A stretch of DNA of 64,000 nucleotides from Candidatus Colwellia aromaticivorans (GTDB lineage: Bacteria > Pseudomonadota > Gammaproteobacteria > Enterobacterales > Alteromonadaceae), in contig NZ_QOLD01000028.1 of NCBI RefSeq assembly GCF_003333305.1, positions 79,041 through 143,040 of the forward strand, given 5' to 3'. Made by a program: the position numbers and the translations under genes. Below, in pieces: positions 38,749 through 47,864 of this stretch (within the stretch, counting starts at the first letter, position 1; every line of letters starts with the position of its first letter). The notes beneath the pieces were generated by a model, which was not told the DNA's origin, did no database searches, and worked only from the letters and a program-made list of their open reading frames with translations.

Positions 38749-39429
38749 ATGCAGGAAAGCGTTCCAGTTATTACCATTGATGGTCCTAGTGGTGCAGGCA
38801 AAGGAACAGTTGCCAGACTTGTAGCAGAACAGCTAGGTTGGCACTTACTTGACAGCGGTGCTATCTACCGTGTCCTTGCCGTGGCAACTCAACATCATCA
38901 TGTTAGTATTGAAGATGAAGAGCCACTTATTCCCATGGCTGCACATTTAGATGTGCAATTCGAAATCAGTAGCCAAGGGGAAGGAAAAATCATTTTAGAA
39001 GGTGAAGATGTTACCAATAGTATTCGCACCGAAGAAATTGGTGCGTTAGCGTCAAAAGTTGCCGCATTTCCCCGTGTACGTGAAGCTTTATTACGCCGTC
39101 AACGTGCTTTTTGTGTTTCACCAGGTTTAGTTGCTGATGGACGAGATATGGGAACCGTTGTGTTTTCAAATTCGCCGGTAAAGGTATTTTTAACGGCTAG
39201 TGCTGAAGAACGTGCACAGAGACGATTTAATCAGTTGAAAGAGAAAGGATTTGATGTTAAAATCGGGCGCCTTTTGGATGACATACGTCAACGAGATGAG
39301 CGAGATAGCAGCCGAAAAGTTGCCCCGCTTGTTCCTGCAGAAGGAGCGTTAATCATTGACTCTACTGACTTTTCCATACAGGAAGTGGTTAATAAAGTCC
39401 TTTCATTTGCGAATGGAAAATTAACATAA
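38749..39429 (+). CDS. cmk: Cytidylate kinase
   Basis: Cmk phosphorylates CMP and dCMP. The 226-residue protein has the P-loop GPSGAGKGT (residues 12-20), the [12 protein letters not shown]-binding segment and [18 protein letters not shown] nine bases upstream fixes the ATG at 38749; an out-of-frame ATG lies four bases before it. rpsA follows after 126 bp, the classic cmk-rpsA pair. Confidence 0.97.
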   Translation: MQESVPVITIDGPSGAGKGTVARLVAEQLGWHLLDSGAIYRVLAVATQHHHVSIEDEEPLIPMAAHLDVQFEISSQGEGKIILEGEDVTNSIRTEEIGALASKVAAFPRVREALLRRQRAFCVSPGLVADGRDMGTVVFSNSPVKVFLTASAEERAQRRFNQLKEKGFDVKIGRLLDDIRQRDERDSSRKVAPLVPAEGALIIDSTDFSIQEVVNKVLSFANGKLT

Positions 39430-39432
39430 ATC

Positions 39433-39458
39433 TTTTACCTTTTATTTATTAGGTAAAA
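39433..39458 (+). terminator. Hairpin in the cmk-rpsA gap
   Basis: TTTTACCT (39433-39440) pairs with AGGTAAAA (39451-39458) just after cmk, without a long T-tract. It may stabilise or partly terminate the cmk transcript ahead of the rpsA leader. Confidence 0.35.
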
Positions 39459-39555
39459 TTAACTAAAGCTTACGTCAAGGATGTACCGAAGCTAATTTAA
39501 CAACCCCATGAGACATGAAGTCGACTGGATTAATAGCTGAGTTTATAAACAAGTT

Positions 39556-41217
39556 ATGACTGAAAATTTTGCGCAACTTTTTGAAGAAAGTTTAAAAGAA
39601 ATCGAAACACGTCCTGGTTCAATTATTAAAGGCACTATCGTTGCTGTTAATAAAGACAATGTTATTGTTGATGCAGGCCTTAAATCTGAAAGTGTTATCT
39701 CAATTGATCAATTCAAAAACGCTACTGGTGAAGTAGAAGTTGTTGTTGGCGATCAAGTTGACGTATCTCTTAAAGCCACAGATGATGGTTTCGGTGAAAC
39801 TGTTCTTTCTCGCGATGATGCTAAGCGTCATGAAGCGTGGCAAGTGCTTGAAAAAGCATATGAAGAAAAAGAAACTGTTATCGGTGTTATCAACGGTAAA
39901 GTTAAAGGTGGTTTCACGGTTGAAGTTAGCGATATTCGTGCTTTCTTACCTGGTTCATTAGTAGATGTTCGTCCAGTACGTGACACTGCTCACCTTGAAG
40001 GTAAACCTTTAGAATTTAAAGTTATTAAGCTTGATCAAAAGCGTAATAACGTAGTTGTTTCACGTCGTGCTGTTATAGAAGCAGAAGGCAGTGCAGAACG
40101 TGATGAATTACTAGAGTCATTAGCGGAAGGCCAAGAAGTTAAAGGTATCGTTAAGAACCTTACTGATTACGGTGCATTCGTTGACTTAGGCGGCATTGAT
40201 GGTTTATTACATATCACAGATATGGCTTGGAAACGTGTTAAGCACCCAAGTGAAATCGTAAATGTTGGCGATGAAATTCAAGTTAAAGTATTGAAATTCG
40301 ACCGTGAGCGTACTCGTGTATCTCTTGGTATGAAGCAGTTAGGCGAAGATCCATGGGTAGCAATTGCTAACCGTTACCCTGAAGGTTCTAAACTTTCAGG
40401 TCGCGTAACTAACTTAACTGATTACGGTTGTTTCGTTGAAATCCAAGAAGGCGTTGAAGGTTTAGTTCACGTTTCTGAAATGGATTGGACTAACAAAAAC
40501 ATCCACCCATCTAAAGTTGTTAGCTTAGGTGATACAGTTGAAGTACTAGTATTAGAAATTGACGAAGAACGTCGTCGTATTTCTCTAGGTCTTAAACAGT
40601 GTATTGCTAACCCTTGGGAAGAGTTTGCTAAAAACTTCAACAAAGGCGACAAAGTATCAGGTAAGATCAAGTCAATTACTGACTTTGGTATCTTCATTGG
40701 TCTTGATGGCGGCATAGATGGTTTAGTTCACTTATCTGATATTTCATGGGCTGGTGGCGAAGAAGCCGTACGTGATTATAAGAAAGGCGATGAAATCGAT
40801 GCTATCGTTCTTCAAGTTGACCCTGAACGTGAGCGTATCTCGTTAGGTGTTAAACAAGCTGAAGACGACCCGTTCAATATGTATCTGACAGATAAGAAAA
40901 AAGGTGCTATTGTTAACGGTAAGGTAACTGAAGTTGATGCTAAAGGCGCAACTATTTTGTTAGCTGAAAGTGTTGAAGGTTACTTACGTGTTAGCGACAT
41001 TTCTGTAGAGCGTATCGAAGATGCATCTGCAGTATTAAAAGTTGGTGACGACGTTGAAGCTAAGTTTATGGGTGTGGATCGTAAGAACCGTACTATTAGC
41101 TTATCTATCAAAGCTAAAGATCAAGCGGACGAGCGTGAAGCTATGGATAGCTTGAACCAAGTTGAAGAAACTGGTTTAAGTGCAATGGCTGCAGCGTTTA
41201 AAAACGCTAAAAACTAG
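39556..41217 (+). CDS. rpsA: 30S ribosomal protein S1
   Basis: S1 binds mRNA at the ribosome for translation initiation. The 553-residue protein contains six S1 RNA-binding repeats (about residues 20-85, 105-170, 190-258, 275-345, 362-432, 449-518), recognisable by repeated GxVxxxxDYGxFVxL and ISLGxKQ motifs. E. coli S1 is 557 residues. The 126-base leader likely serves autoregulation as in other gammaproteobacteria. Confidence 0.98.
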   Translation: MTENFAQLFEESLKEIETRPGSIIKGTIVAVNKDNVIVDAGLKSESVISIDQFKNATGEVEVVVGDQVDVSLKATDDGFGETVLSRDDAKRHEAWQVLEKAYEEKETVIGVINGKVKGGFTVEVSDIRAFLPGSLVDVRPVRDTAHLEGKPLEFKVIKLDQKRNNVVVSRRAVIEAEGSAERDELLESLAEGQEVKGIVKNLTDYGAFVDLGGIDGLLHITDMAWKRVKHPSEIVNVGDEIQVKVLKFDRERTRVSLGMKQLGEDPWVAIANRYPEGSKLSGRVTNLTDYGCFVEIQEGVEGLVHVSEMDWTNKNIHPSKVVSLGDTVEVLVLEIDEERRRISLGLKQCIANPWEEFAKNFNKGDKVSGKIKSITDFGIFIGLDGGIDGLVHLSDISWAGGEEAVRDYKKGDEIDAIVLQVDPERERISLGVKQAEDDPFNMYLTDKKKGAIVNGKVTEVDAKGATILLAESVEGYLRVSDISVERIEDASAVLKVGDDVEAKFMGVDRKNRTISLSIKAKDQADEREAMDSLNQVEETGLSAMAAAFKNAKN

Positions 41218-41296
41218 TTTCTAATAAAAAGTTGTTAGTTTTTACACTCTTTTTACTTGAACTGAGTCATTAGGAAAAGTAAACAAGAGATCAGGG

Positions 41297-41330
41297 GAAG
41301 AGAGGTTATTTTTACCTCTCTTCTTATATT
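41297..41330 (+). terminator. Hairpin after rpsA
   Basis: GAAGAGAGGT (41297-41306) pairs perfectly with ACCTCTCTTC (41314-41323), followed by TTATATT. A strong stem with a weak T-tract; it may only partly stop transcription before ihfB. Confidence 0.65.
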
Positions 41331-41371
41331 AACTTCATTAGCGCGAAGCTAGATGAATACTGGAGGGGCAT

Positions 41372-41659
41372 ATGACCAAATCAGAACTCATTGAAAAGTT
41401 AGCAGATAAATTAAGCCATTTATCCGCCAAAGATGTAGAACAATCGATTAAAGAAATCTTAGAATTAATGGCGCAATCCTTGTCAAAAGGTGACCGCATA
41501 GAAATTAGAGGCTTTGGTAGTTTTTCATTACATTATCGTGCTCCTAGAGTTGGTAGGAACCCTAAAACTGGTGAATCAGTTGAGTTGACGGGCAAATACG
41601 TACCTCACTTTAAACCGGGTAAAGAATTGCGAGAAAGAGTTAATCTTTCGGTTGCTTAG
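41372..41659 (+). CDS. ihfB: Integration host factor subunit beta
   Basis: IhfB with IhfA bends DNA. The 95-residue HU/IHF-fold protein starts [11 protein letters not shown] and has the [10 protein letters not shown] and GRNPKTGE arm with the intercalating proline. GGAGG seven bases upstream is a strong ribosome site. It follows rpsA as in E. coli. Confidence 0.97.
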   Translation: MTKSELIEKLADKLSHLSAKDVEQSIKEILELMAQSLSKGDRIEIRGFGSFSLHYRAPRVGRNPKTGESVELTGKYVPHFKPGKELRERVNLSVA

Positions 41660-41720
41660 TCTTCTCTGATAATGAGAAGCAACTTAAGTAATTGCAAAGC
41701 AATACAAAAGATTAGATAAT

Positions 41721-41750
41721 AAACGGCATACTTTGGTATGCCGTTTTTTT
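41721..41750 (+). terminator. Intrinsic terminator after ihfB
   Basis: AACGGCATAC (41721-41730) pairs perfectly with GTATGCCGTT (41735-41744) over a four-base loop and runs into a T-tract. Confidence 0.92.
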
Positions 41751-41777
41751 TATTTCCATTATTAAGCAGGAGCTCAC

Positions 41778-42023
41778 GTGCGAATATATTTTACTTTTTT
41801 CTTAGTGTTGATTTTACTCGCGATTGCTTTTGTTTTTGGTAGTCAAAATGATCAATTAATATCGTTAAACTATTTAGTTGCAAGAGTTGAGTTGTCAATG
41901 GCAGCGGCCGTTAGTTTATTCACTACTATTGGTTTTATCCTTGGTCTTTTAGCTACCATACTGTGGCGCTTGATACGTAAAGGTAAAAAATCATTAGCTA
42001 AGAATCGTTCAACTGAAGTCTGA
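41778..42023 (+). CDS. lapA: Lipopolysaccharide assembly protein A
   Basis: The 81-residue protein has two membrane helices (about residues 2-21 and 43-63) and the DUF1049 pattern FxxGSQNDQLISLNYL. In E. coli LapA (YciS) works with LapB in control of lipopolysaccharide synthesis. It starts with GTG after AGGAG (41769-41773), and lapB follows 14 bp later. Confidence 0.92.
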   Translation: MRIYFTFFLVLILLAIAFVFGSQNDQLISLNYLVARVELSMAAAVSLFTTIGFILGLLATILWRLIRKGKKSLAKNRSTEV

Positions 42024-42037
42024 GAATCAGTAACACC

Positions 42038-43207
42038 ATGATTGAACTACTATTTTTATTACTCCCTATTGCAATGGCCTATGGCTGGTTTATGGGAAGA
42101 AATAGCATAAAACAAAAAGATCAGACCATTAAGCAAGATTTATCTATAAAATATTCAACAGGTTTGAATTATTTATTATCAAACCAAAAGGATAAAGCAA
42201 TTGATTCTCTTTTAGAAGCGTTAAAAGTGGAAGATGACAGTGTAGAGGCACATTTTGCCATGGCTAATCTTTTTCGTAAACGTGGTGAATTAGATAGAGC
42301 TTTGAAGGTTCATGAACATTTAGTTCGTCACGGCAACTTACAAACTAAAGACAAGCAACAGGCCGTTTTTGAATTAGGTAAAGATTTTTTATGCGCTGGC
42401 TTATATGATCGTGCAGAAAAAATGTTTACGAAACTTTTGAAGTCTAAAGATTATGGCTTGAAATCATTAACCTACTTGTTGCAAATATTTCAATCAACTA
42501 AAGATTGGCAACAAGGTATTGGTCATAAAAAACTCGTAGTGAAATTAAATGATAAACGTTTATTACACACCTTGGCTAATTTTTATTGTGAGCAAGCAAC
42601 CAGTGCATTTGAACAAGATAACTTTATCGAGGTTATAGAGTTGTTAGAACAAGCATTGTTATTAGATCCAAACTCTTGTCGAGCCAATTGGTTGATGGCA
42701 AAAATTTATGAAAATCATCAACAATGTGAATTAGCATGTCAGTGTTATCAAGATATATACCAACAGGATAAAGAGTTTTTCCCCGATGTTATTGAACAGA
42801 TGCATCAATGTTACTTAGATATTGATGCTTCGGATGAGTTTTTTCGTTTTATTAAAAAAGTATATGACGAAACGGCTAGTTCAAGTGCATTAATTTCATA
42901 TTTAAGCCATGTTGAAGATAAACATGGACATAAAAAAGCTAAAGAATTTATGTTATCGGCACTTAAACGTCGTCCGACAATACGCGGGTTTAAACACTTT
43001 GTTAAAATGCAAATGAATCAATCAGACGATTTGGATAATAAGGCAAGTCTAGATTTAATCAAAGAATTGATCAGCGAATACTTAAAAGTTAAACACAGGT
43101 ATAGTTGCCGTAACTGTGGTTTTAATAGTTCTACTCATTATTGGTCTTGTCCATCCTGCCATGAGTGGGAACAACTTAAACCTGTGCGTGGCCTAGAAGG
43201 CGAGTAG
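42038..43207 (+). CDS. lapB: Lipopolysaccharide assembly protein B (TPR and rubredoxin-like)
   Basis: LapB (YciM) is an inner-membrane protein that guides FtsH proteolysis of LpxC. The 389-residue product has an N-terminal membrane anchor (residues 1-19), about six TPR repeats (residues 40-330), and a C-terminal rubredoxin-type zinc motif with YSCRNC and CPSCHEW. Length equals E. coli LapB (389). Confidence 0.96.
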   Translation: MIELLFLLLPIAMAYGWFMGRNSIKQKDQTIKQDLSIKYSTGLNYLLSNQKDKAIDSLLEALKVEDDSVEAHFAMANLFRKRGELDRALKVHEHLVRHGNLQTKDKQQAVFELGKDFLCAGLYDRAEKMFTKLLKSKDYGLKSLTYLLQIFQSTKDWQQGIGHKKLVVKLNDKRLLHTLANFYCEQATSAFEQDNFIEVIELLEQALLLDPNSCRANWLMAKIYENHQQCELACQCYQDIYQQDKEFFPDVIEQMHQCYLDIDASDEFFRFIKKVYDETASSSALISYLSHVEDKHGHKKAKEFMLSALKRRPTIRGFKHFVKMQMNQSDDLDNKASLDLIKELISEYLKVKHRYSCRNCGFNSSTHYWSCPSCHEWEQLKPVRGLEGE

Positions 43208-43361
43208 ATATTTATTTCGTCATCAGGTATCCCTAATCGTCATAAGTACTCATTGACTACCGTCAACTCCGTGCTTATTTCTTGAACTTGCATCACTTGA
43301 TTTAGAAATAACCATCTACAGAATCAAGTGCTTTATTAATTTAAAAAGTTTAAAAAATACA

Positions 43362-43590
43362 ACCGTTCGTCCTGAGCTTGTCGAAGGAAGCTTGTCGAAG
43401 GAAGCTTGTCGAAGGAAGCTTGTCGTACATCGACTGCTCGTGCCTCGCGCTCAGTATGAATGGAAAAACACCGTTCGTCCTGAGTTTGTCGAAGGAAGCT
43501 TGTCGTACATCGACTGCTCGTGCCTCGCGCTCAGTATGAATAAAAAAACACCGTTCGTCCTGAGCCTGTCGAAGGAAGCTTGTCGAAGGA
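43362..43590. repeat. Tandem array of CCGTTCGTCCTGAG...GTCGAAGGA repeats
   Basis: Three units start at 43362, 43470 and 43550 with ACCGTTCGTCCTGAG, followed by TGTCGAAGGAAGCTTGTCG. The first unit contains a perfect 14-bp tandem (CTTGTCGAAGGAAG, three times from 43377). An identical 40-base stretch (TACATCGACTGCTCGTGCCT and on) follows units 1 and 2. GCGCTCAGTATGAA is a partial inverse of TTCGTCCTGAGC, so each unit can form a hairpin. This core is a repeat seen widely in bacterial intergenic regions. Confidence 0.85.
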
Positions 43591-43625
43591 TTTTTAACGT
43601 AAAGAAATTGAAAATAGGAAACCGA

Positions 43626-44321
43626 ATGTTAGATCCAAAAGTAGTTGTCGCTTTAGACTTCGATAAAAAAAATGATGCTTTATCTTTTGTTGATAGAATT
43701 TCACCAACAGATTGTAAGCTTAAAGTAGGCAAAGAAATGTTTACTTATTTTGGCCCTGAGTTTGTTAAACAATTAACAGGGAAGGGCTTTGATGTTTTTC
43801 TTGATTTAAAGTTTCATGATATCCCTAATACGGTAGCAAAAGCGGTAACTGCAGCAGCAGATCTTGGTGTATGGATGGTAAATGTACATGCCAGTGGCGG
43901 TAGCCAAATGATGACTAAAGCGAAAGAAGCCTTAGTGAATTATGGAAATGACGCGCCCTTGTTAATCGCCGTTACGGTATTAACAAGCATGTCGGAAAGC
44001 GATTTACGCGGTTTAGGTATTAACAAAAGCCCCGCAGAGCAAGTTGACTTTTTAGCTAAGCTAACGAAAGAAAGTGGTTTAGATGGTGTTGTCTGTTCGG
44101 CATGGGAAGCGGAGCACTTAAAGCGTTCACTTGGTAAAGAGTTTAAATTGATCACCCCCGGTATTCGTCCTGCAGGCTCAGCGAAAGATGATCAACAACG
44201 TATTATGACGCCAGAGCAAGCAATAAATGTTGGTGTTGATTATTTGGTGATCGGACGCCCAATTACAAAAGCACTTAATCCACAGCAAGTACTAGAGAAA
44301 ATTAATCAGTCAATAAGGTAA
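43626..44321 (+). CDS. pyrF: Orotidine 5'-phosphate decarboxylase
   Basis: PyrF forms UMP. The 231-residue TIM barrel has the catalytic D-K-D set Asp60, Lys62 and Asp65 in [11 protein letters not shown], and VIGRPIT phosphate binding near the end. The Met at 43626 is chosen because AGGAA lies seven bases upstream and [13 protein letters not shown] is the family start; the longer frame from 43392 is translated repeat DNA. In E. coli pyrF also follows lapAB. Confidence 0.96.
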   Translation: MLDPKVVVALDFDKKNDALSFVDRISPTDCKLKVGKEMFTYFGPEFVKQLTGKGFDVFLDLKFHDIPNTVAKAVTAAADLGVWMVNVHASGGSQMMTKAKEALVNYGNDAPLLIAVTVLTSMSESDLRGLGINKSPAEQVDFLAKLTKESGLDGVVCSAWEAEHLKRSLGKEFKLITPGIRPAGSAKDDQQRIMTPEQAINVGVDYLVIGRPITKALNPQQVLEKINQSIR

Positions 44322-44420
44322 AATGAAGAGAAACTAATTGGAGTTTTACAGTAGTGTAAATATAGAAGATATTAATTGTTTACTATTTTTAACGGTATCA
44401 AGTACGATTCTATAGCAAAT

Positions 44421-44453
44421 AAAAAGGCTTAATTTTTCAATTAAGCCTTTTTT
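44421..44453. terminator. Bidirectional terminator between pyrF and gapA
   Basis: AAAAAGGCTTAA (44421-44432) pairs with TTAAGCCTTTTTT (44441-44453); A and T tracts on both sides let it serve both convergent genes. Confidence 0.9.
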
Positions 44454-44472
44454 GTAATTTTCAGATCAAAAT

Positions 44473-45495
<1,023 letters not shown>

Positions 45496-45501
45496 TCATT
45501 A

Positions 45502-45516
45502 TGTAGTAAAATTACA
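45502..45516. promoter_or_regulatory. HexR-like operator upstream of gapA
   Basis: TGTAGTAAAATTACA matches the HexR consensus TGTAATTAAATTACA at 13 of 15 positions. HexR controls central carbon genes, including gapA, in Shewanella and other gammaproteobacteria. The site is 25-39 bp before the gapA start. The function is inferred from the match and the target gene. Confidence 0.6.
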
Positions 45517-45778
45517 CCATTTTGAGATTATTTCAAGTTAAAGTTGCTTTAAATGCCAAATAAGCCTGATTATATAATTTGTTTTTCGTATAATTACCAA
45601 AATAATTAATTATTCATTAAAAAACCACCAGTTTTGTGTTTTTATTCGCTATTTAAATGAATTAGCGTTTGTTGCATGGTGAAATGTGAAAACATTCAGT
45701 GTATAAAGTTTAGCTTTCGTTTCGAAAGTTAGTAATGATATAACTTGCTTAGCTTTTATTTATATTTTTTATACAAGT

Positions 45779-46089
45779 AAAGTTTGGCGTGCCGGTTGTA
45801 TTATTCGCGCCACATTTTTGCAATCAATTGCCAAAGCATATGAACGAAATAATGATTTAGATAATTTATTGCTTGACAGCTTCTTCGTTGAGCAATTGAG
45901 TGAACGCCAGTTAAATTGGCGTAAATCTGTTTGTAGCGCTACAATGGTTGGCATACCAAACGGTGCTTTATCATCAGCATTATCTTATTATGACTCAATG
46001 CGTAACCGGCGAATTTGTTACAAGGTCAACGTGACTTTTTTGGTGCACATACTGTTGAACGCGTTGACAAAGCAGACGGTAAAAAATAG
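45779..46089 (+). pseudogene. gnd: gnd remnant (6-phosphogluconate dehydrogenase C-terminus)
   Basis: Reading from 45785 gives WRAGCIIRATFLQSIAKAYE and then LLLDSFF, WRKSV, GIPNGALSSALSYYDSMRN, which matches the C-terminal domain of 6-phosphogluconate dehydrogenase. After about 46002 the match continues in another frame (NLLQGQRDFFGAHTVERVDK, stop at 46087-46089), so there is a frameshift by small deletion. The first about 360 codons are missing. It is a truncated, frameshifted relic lying between gapA and a MITE. Confidence 0.88.
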
Positions 46090-46140
46090 CATGTACAGTG
46101 GTTAAGCACTGAACGAAATACTATTTTAATAGAGTAAGGG

Positions 46141-46453
46141 TATACCCAAGCCCCTTGAAGATGCGAGTTTCAGCAAGTCTGAACAAGTTATAATCAAGGC
46201 GAATTTTTGTATTAATGGTTATCCCTTAAAAAGAAATGCAACGCAGAGTATGATTTGCTCAGCTTTGCCCGAGGGCTGGTTTAGAAACGTTTTATGCTGC
46301 GTTATTGATTTCGACAAGGACGCTACATGGATGTAGCTTACTAGAGAATGCAGGAGCACATTCTCCTGAACAACCATTCTCTTCAATCAACGCCTTACCT
46401 AAAGACGTTTCTAATTCCAGCTGAATCCTGTATCTTCAAGTGGTTTGGGTATA
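46141..46453. repeat. 313-bp MITE-like element, TATACCC family, long form
   Basis: Ends TATACCCAAGCCCCTTGAAG and CTTCAAGTGGTTTGGGTATA are imperfect inverted repeats. The body matches 18657-18923 closely, with an extra about 45-bp segment (46321-46370) absent there. It ends six bases before the msrB start codon. Confidence 0.85.
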
Positions 46454-46459
46454 TGTTTT

Positions 46460-46834
46460 ATGACAGATGATAATTACAAGAACAAGCTCAGTGAAGCGGC
46501 ATTTAAAGTATGTCGTTTAGCGGCAACAGAACAGCCTTTTACGGGTAAGTACAATAATCATTTCCAAGCAGGTATCTATTTGTGCGCTTGCTGTAATACA
46601 CCGCTTTTTACCAGTGAAAGTAAATTCGACTCGGGTTGCGGATGGCCGAGTTTTTTCGAAGCTATCGCTAACAACGTAGCTTATATTGAAGATTTAACTC
46701 ACAGTATGGTACGTGTTGAAATTCAATGTCAGCAATGTCAATCTCATCTTGGTCATGTGTTTGAAGATGGTCCTAAACCCACAGGAAAAAGGTACTGTGT
46801 TAATTCGTTAAGTTTAACTTTTCAAACGAAATAA
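46460..46834 (+). CDS. msrB: Peptide-methionine (R)-S-oxide reductase
   Basis: MsrB repairs methionine-R-sulfoxide in proteins. The 124-residue protein has zinc pairs Cys42/Cys45 (CACC) and Cys90/Cys93 (CQQC), the GCGWPSF motif, HLGHVF, and the catalytic Cys113 in RYCVNS. The ATG at 46460 is preferred; an in-frame TTG at 46445 lies inside the MITE end. No clear Shine-Dalgarno exists outside the MITE terminus, so its 5' leader must be MITE-derived or leaderless. Confidence 0.94.
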   Translation: MTDDNYKNKLSEAAFKVCRLAATEQPFTGKYNNHFQAGIYLCACCNTPLFTSESKFDSGCGWPSFFEAIANNVAYIEDLTHSMVRVEIQCQQCQSHLGHVFEDGPKPTGKRYCVNSLSLTFQTK

Positions 46835-46851
46835 CTGGGATAAGGAATTAC

Positions 46852-46885
46852 TAAAGATAAAAGGCACTTAATATTTAGGTGCCTT
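46852..46885 (-). terminator. Intrinsic terminator overlapping the end of the DUF2989 gene
   Basis: On the - strand AAGGCAC (46885-46879) pairs with GTGCCTT (46867-46861) and TTATCTTT follows. The 5' arm includes the last codons of the lipoprotein gene. Confidence 0.65.
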
Positions 46886-47665
46886 AAATGTACTGTTTTC
46901 AATGTTAGCTAATGTATTACTTGCTACTTTATCTAAAAACTCCCCATCTAATGAATAAGCACGTTGGTATTGTTTTAACTGCTGATTCACTTGAGCTTCA
47001 TTTTTTTTTGTCACTAATTTATAAGTTTTTAGCCATATATACCCTTGTTTAGGTTTATCTCTATTCGTAAAAATTGTCGCTAATGTTTGAAAAACTTCCG
47101 GAATTAATTTTTCATTTGGTTGATGTAACTCAAGCGAACGAAATAATAACCGTAAGGTTTTATCATTATCTTGTTTTGCATAGTGCGTTGCTAACTGAAA
47201 TTGAGAAAGTGAGTTTTCTAGAGCGGCACTACCTTCTAATTTTAAAAATTGTGCTAAAGAGTTATTGTTTTGCTCTCTTGACCAATGATAATAAAGCAGA
47301 TGAGGATGTGTAGAATCAAGAGTTTGAACTGACAACTTAGCTAACTTGTTTTTGGCGTTGATCAGATTATTTTGTCTCATTGTTGTTTTTTCTTTCAATT
47401 TGATATGTTGAATTTGCGATGCCAATCCCATGCAGTCAACGTAATCTTCATAAGCAATTAAAAGGTTATATTTGTGAGAATCATTTTCTTTGGTTTTCAA
47501 ATTTATTCGTGCTAAAGCGACATCAATTCGTTCTCTTTTACACCAACTATCTTGACCAAATTCCTGACAAATTTGTGGGTTTTCTTTACACAGTTCAGTT
47601 AAACTTTTATTGCTATCACAACTTGATAACAGCAATAGCGAAGAAAGTAAGGCGAGTAGTTTCAT
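46868..47665 (-). CDS. DUF2989 family lipoprotein
   Basis: The 265-residue protein has a lipoprotein signal (residues 1-16) with lipobox LLSSC at Cys16, then LCKENPQICQEF and WCKRERIDVALAR, the pattern of DUF2989 proteins of Vibrio and Shewanella, and a helical region (residues 120-250) that resembles TPR-like repeats. Function unknown; an outer-membrane location is likely as residue +2 is Asp in CDS, which could instead retain it in the inner membrane. Confidence 0.7.
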   Translation of the reverse strand: MKLLALLSSLLLLSSCDSNKSLTELCKENPQICQEFGQDSWCKRERIDVALARINLKTKENDSHKYNLLIAYEDYVDCMGLASQIQHIKLKEKTTMRQNNLINAKNKLAKLSVQTLDSTHPHLLYYHWSREQNNNSLAQFLKLEGSAALENSLSQFQLATHYAKQDNDKTLRLLFRSLELHQPNEKLIPEVFQTLATIFTNRDKPKQGYIWLKTYKLVTKKNEAQVNQQLKQYQRAYSLDGEFLDKVASNTLANIENSTFKAPKY

Positions 47666-47864
47666 TTAATATCACTTTATTGGTTTCTAATAAATGTTGG
47701 TTATATGATTAAATAATCATGTAACCTATGGCGGAATATCATATCTTGCATTACAATATGCGCGACATAATCCCCACTATAGTCTAGTTTTGAGTTGTTA
47801 AAAACTAAGCTAATATGATTATAGTAAACGCTCGTTCAATTGATTGAAATAAAAGGTTTAACTA

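Noticed and set aside
43362..43590. Regular repeats before pyrF as a CRISPR array
   Set aside because: Units are unequal, spacers are identical to each other and no cas genes are near; it is an amplified intergenic repeat.
43392..43625. N-terminal extension of pyrF
   Set aside because: It is translated repeat DNA; a good ribosome site and family start lie at 43626.
45818..46105. 95-residue ORF as a novel gene
   Set aside because: Its translation is the C-terminal domain of 6-phosphogluconate dehydrogenase, and the true frame shifts near 46002; it is a pseudogene.
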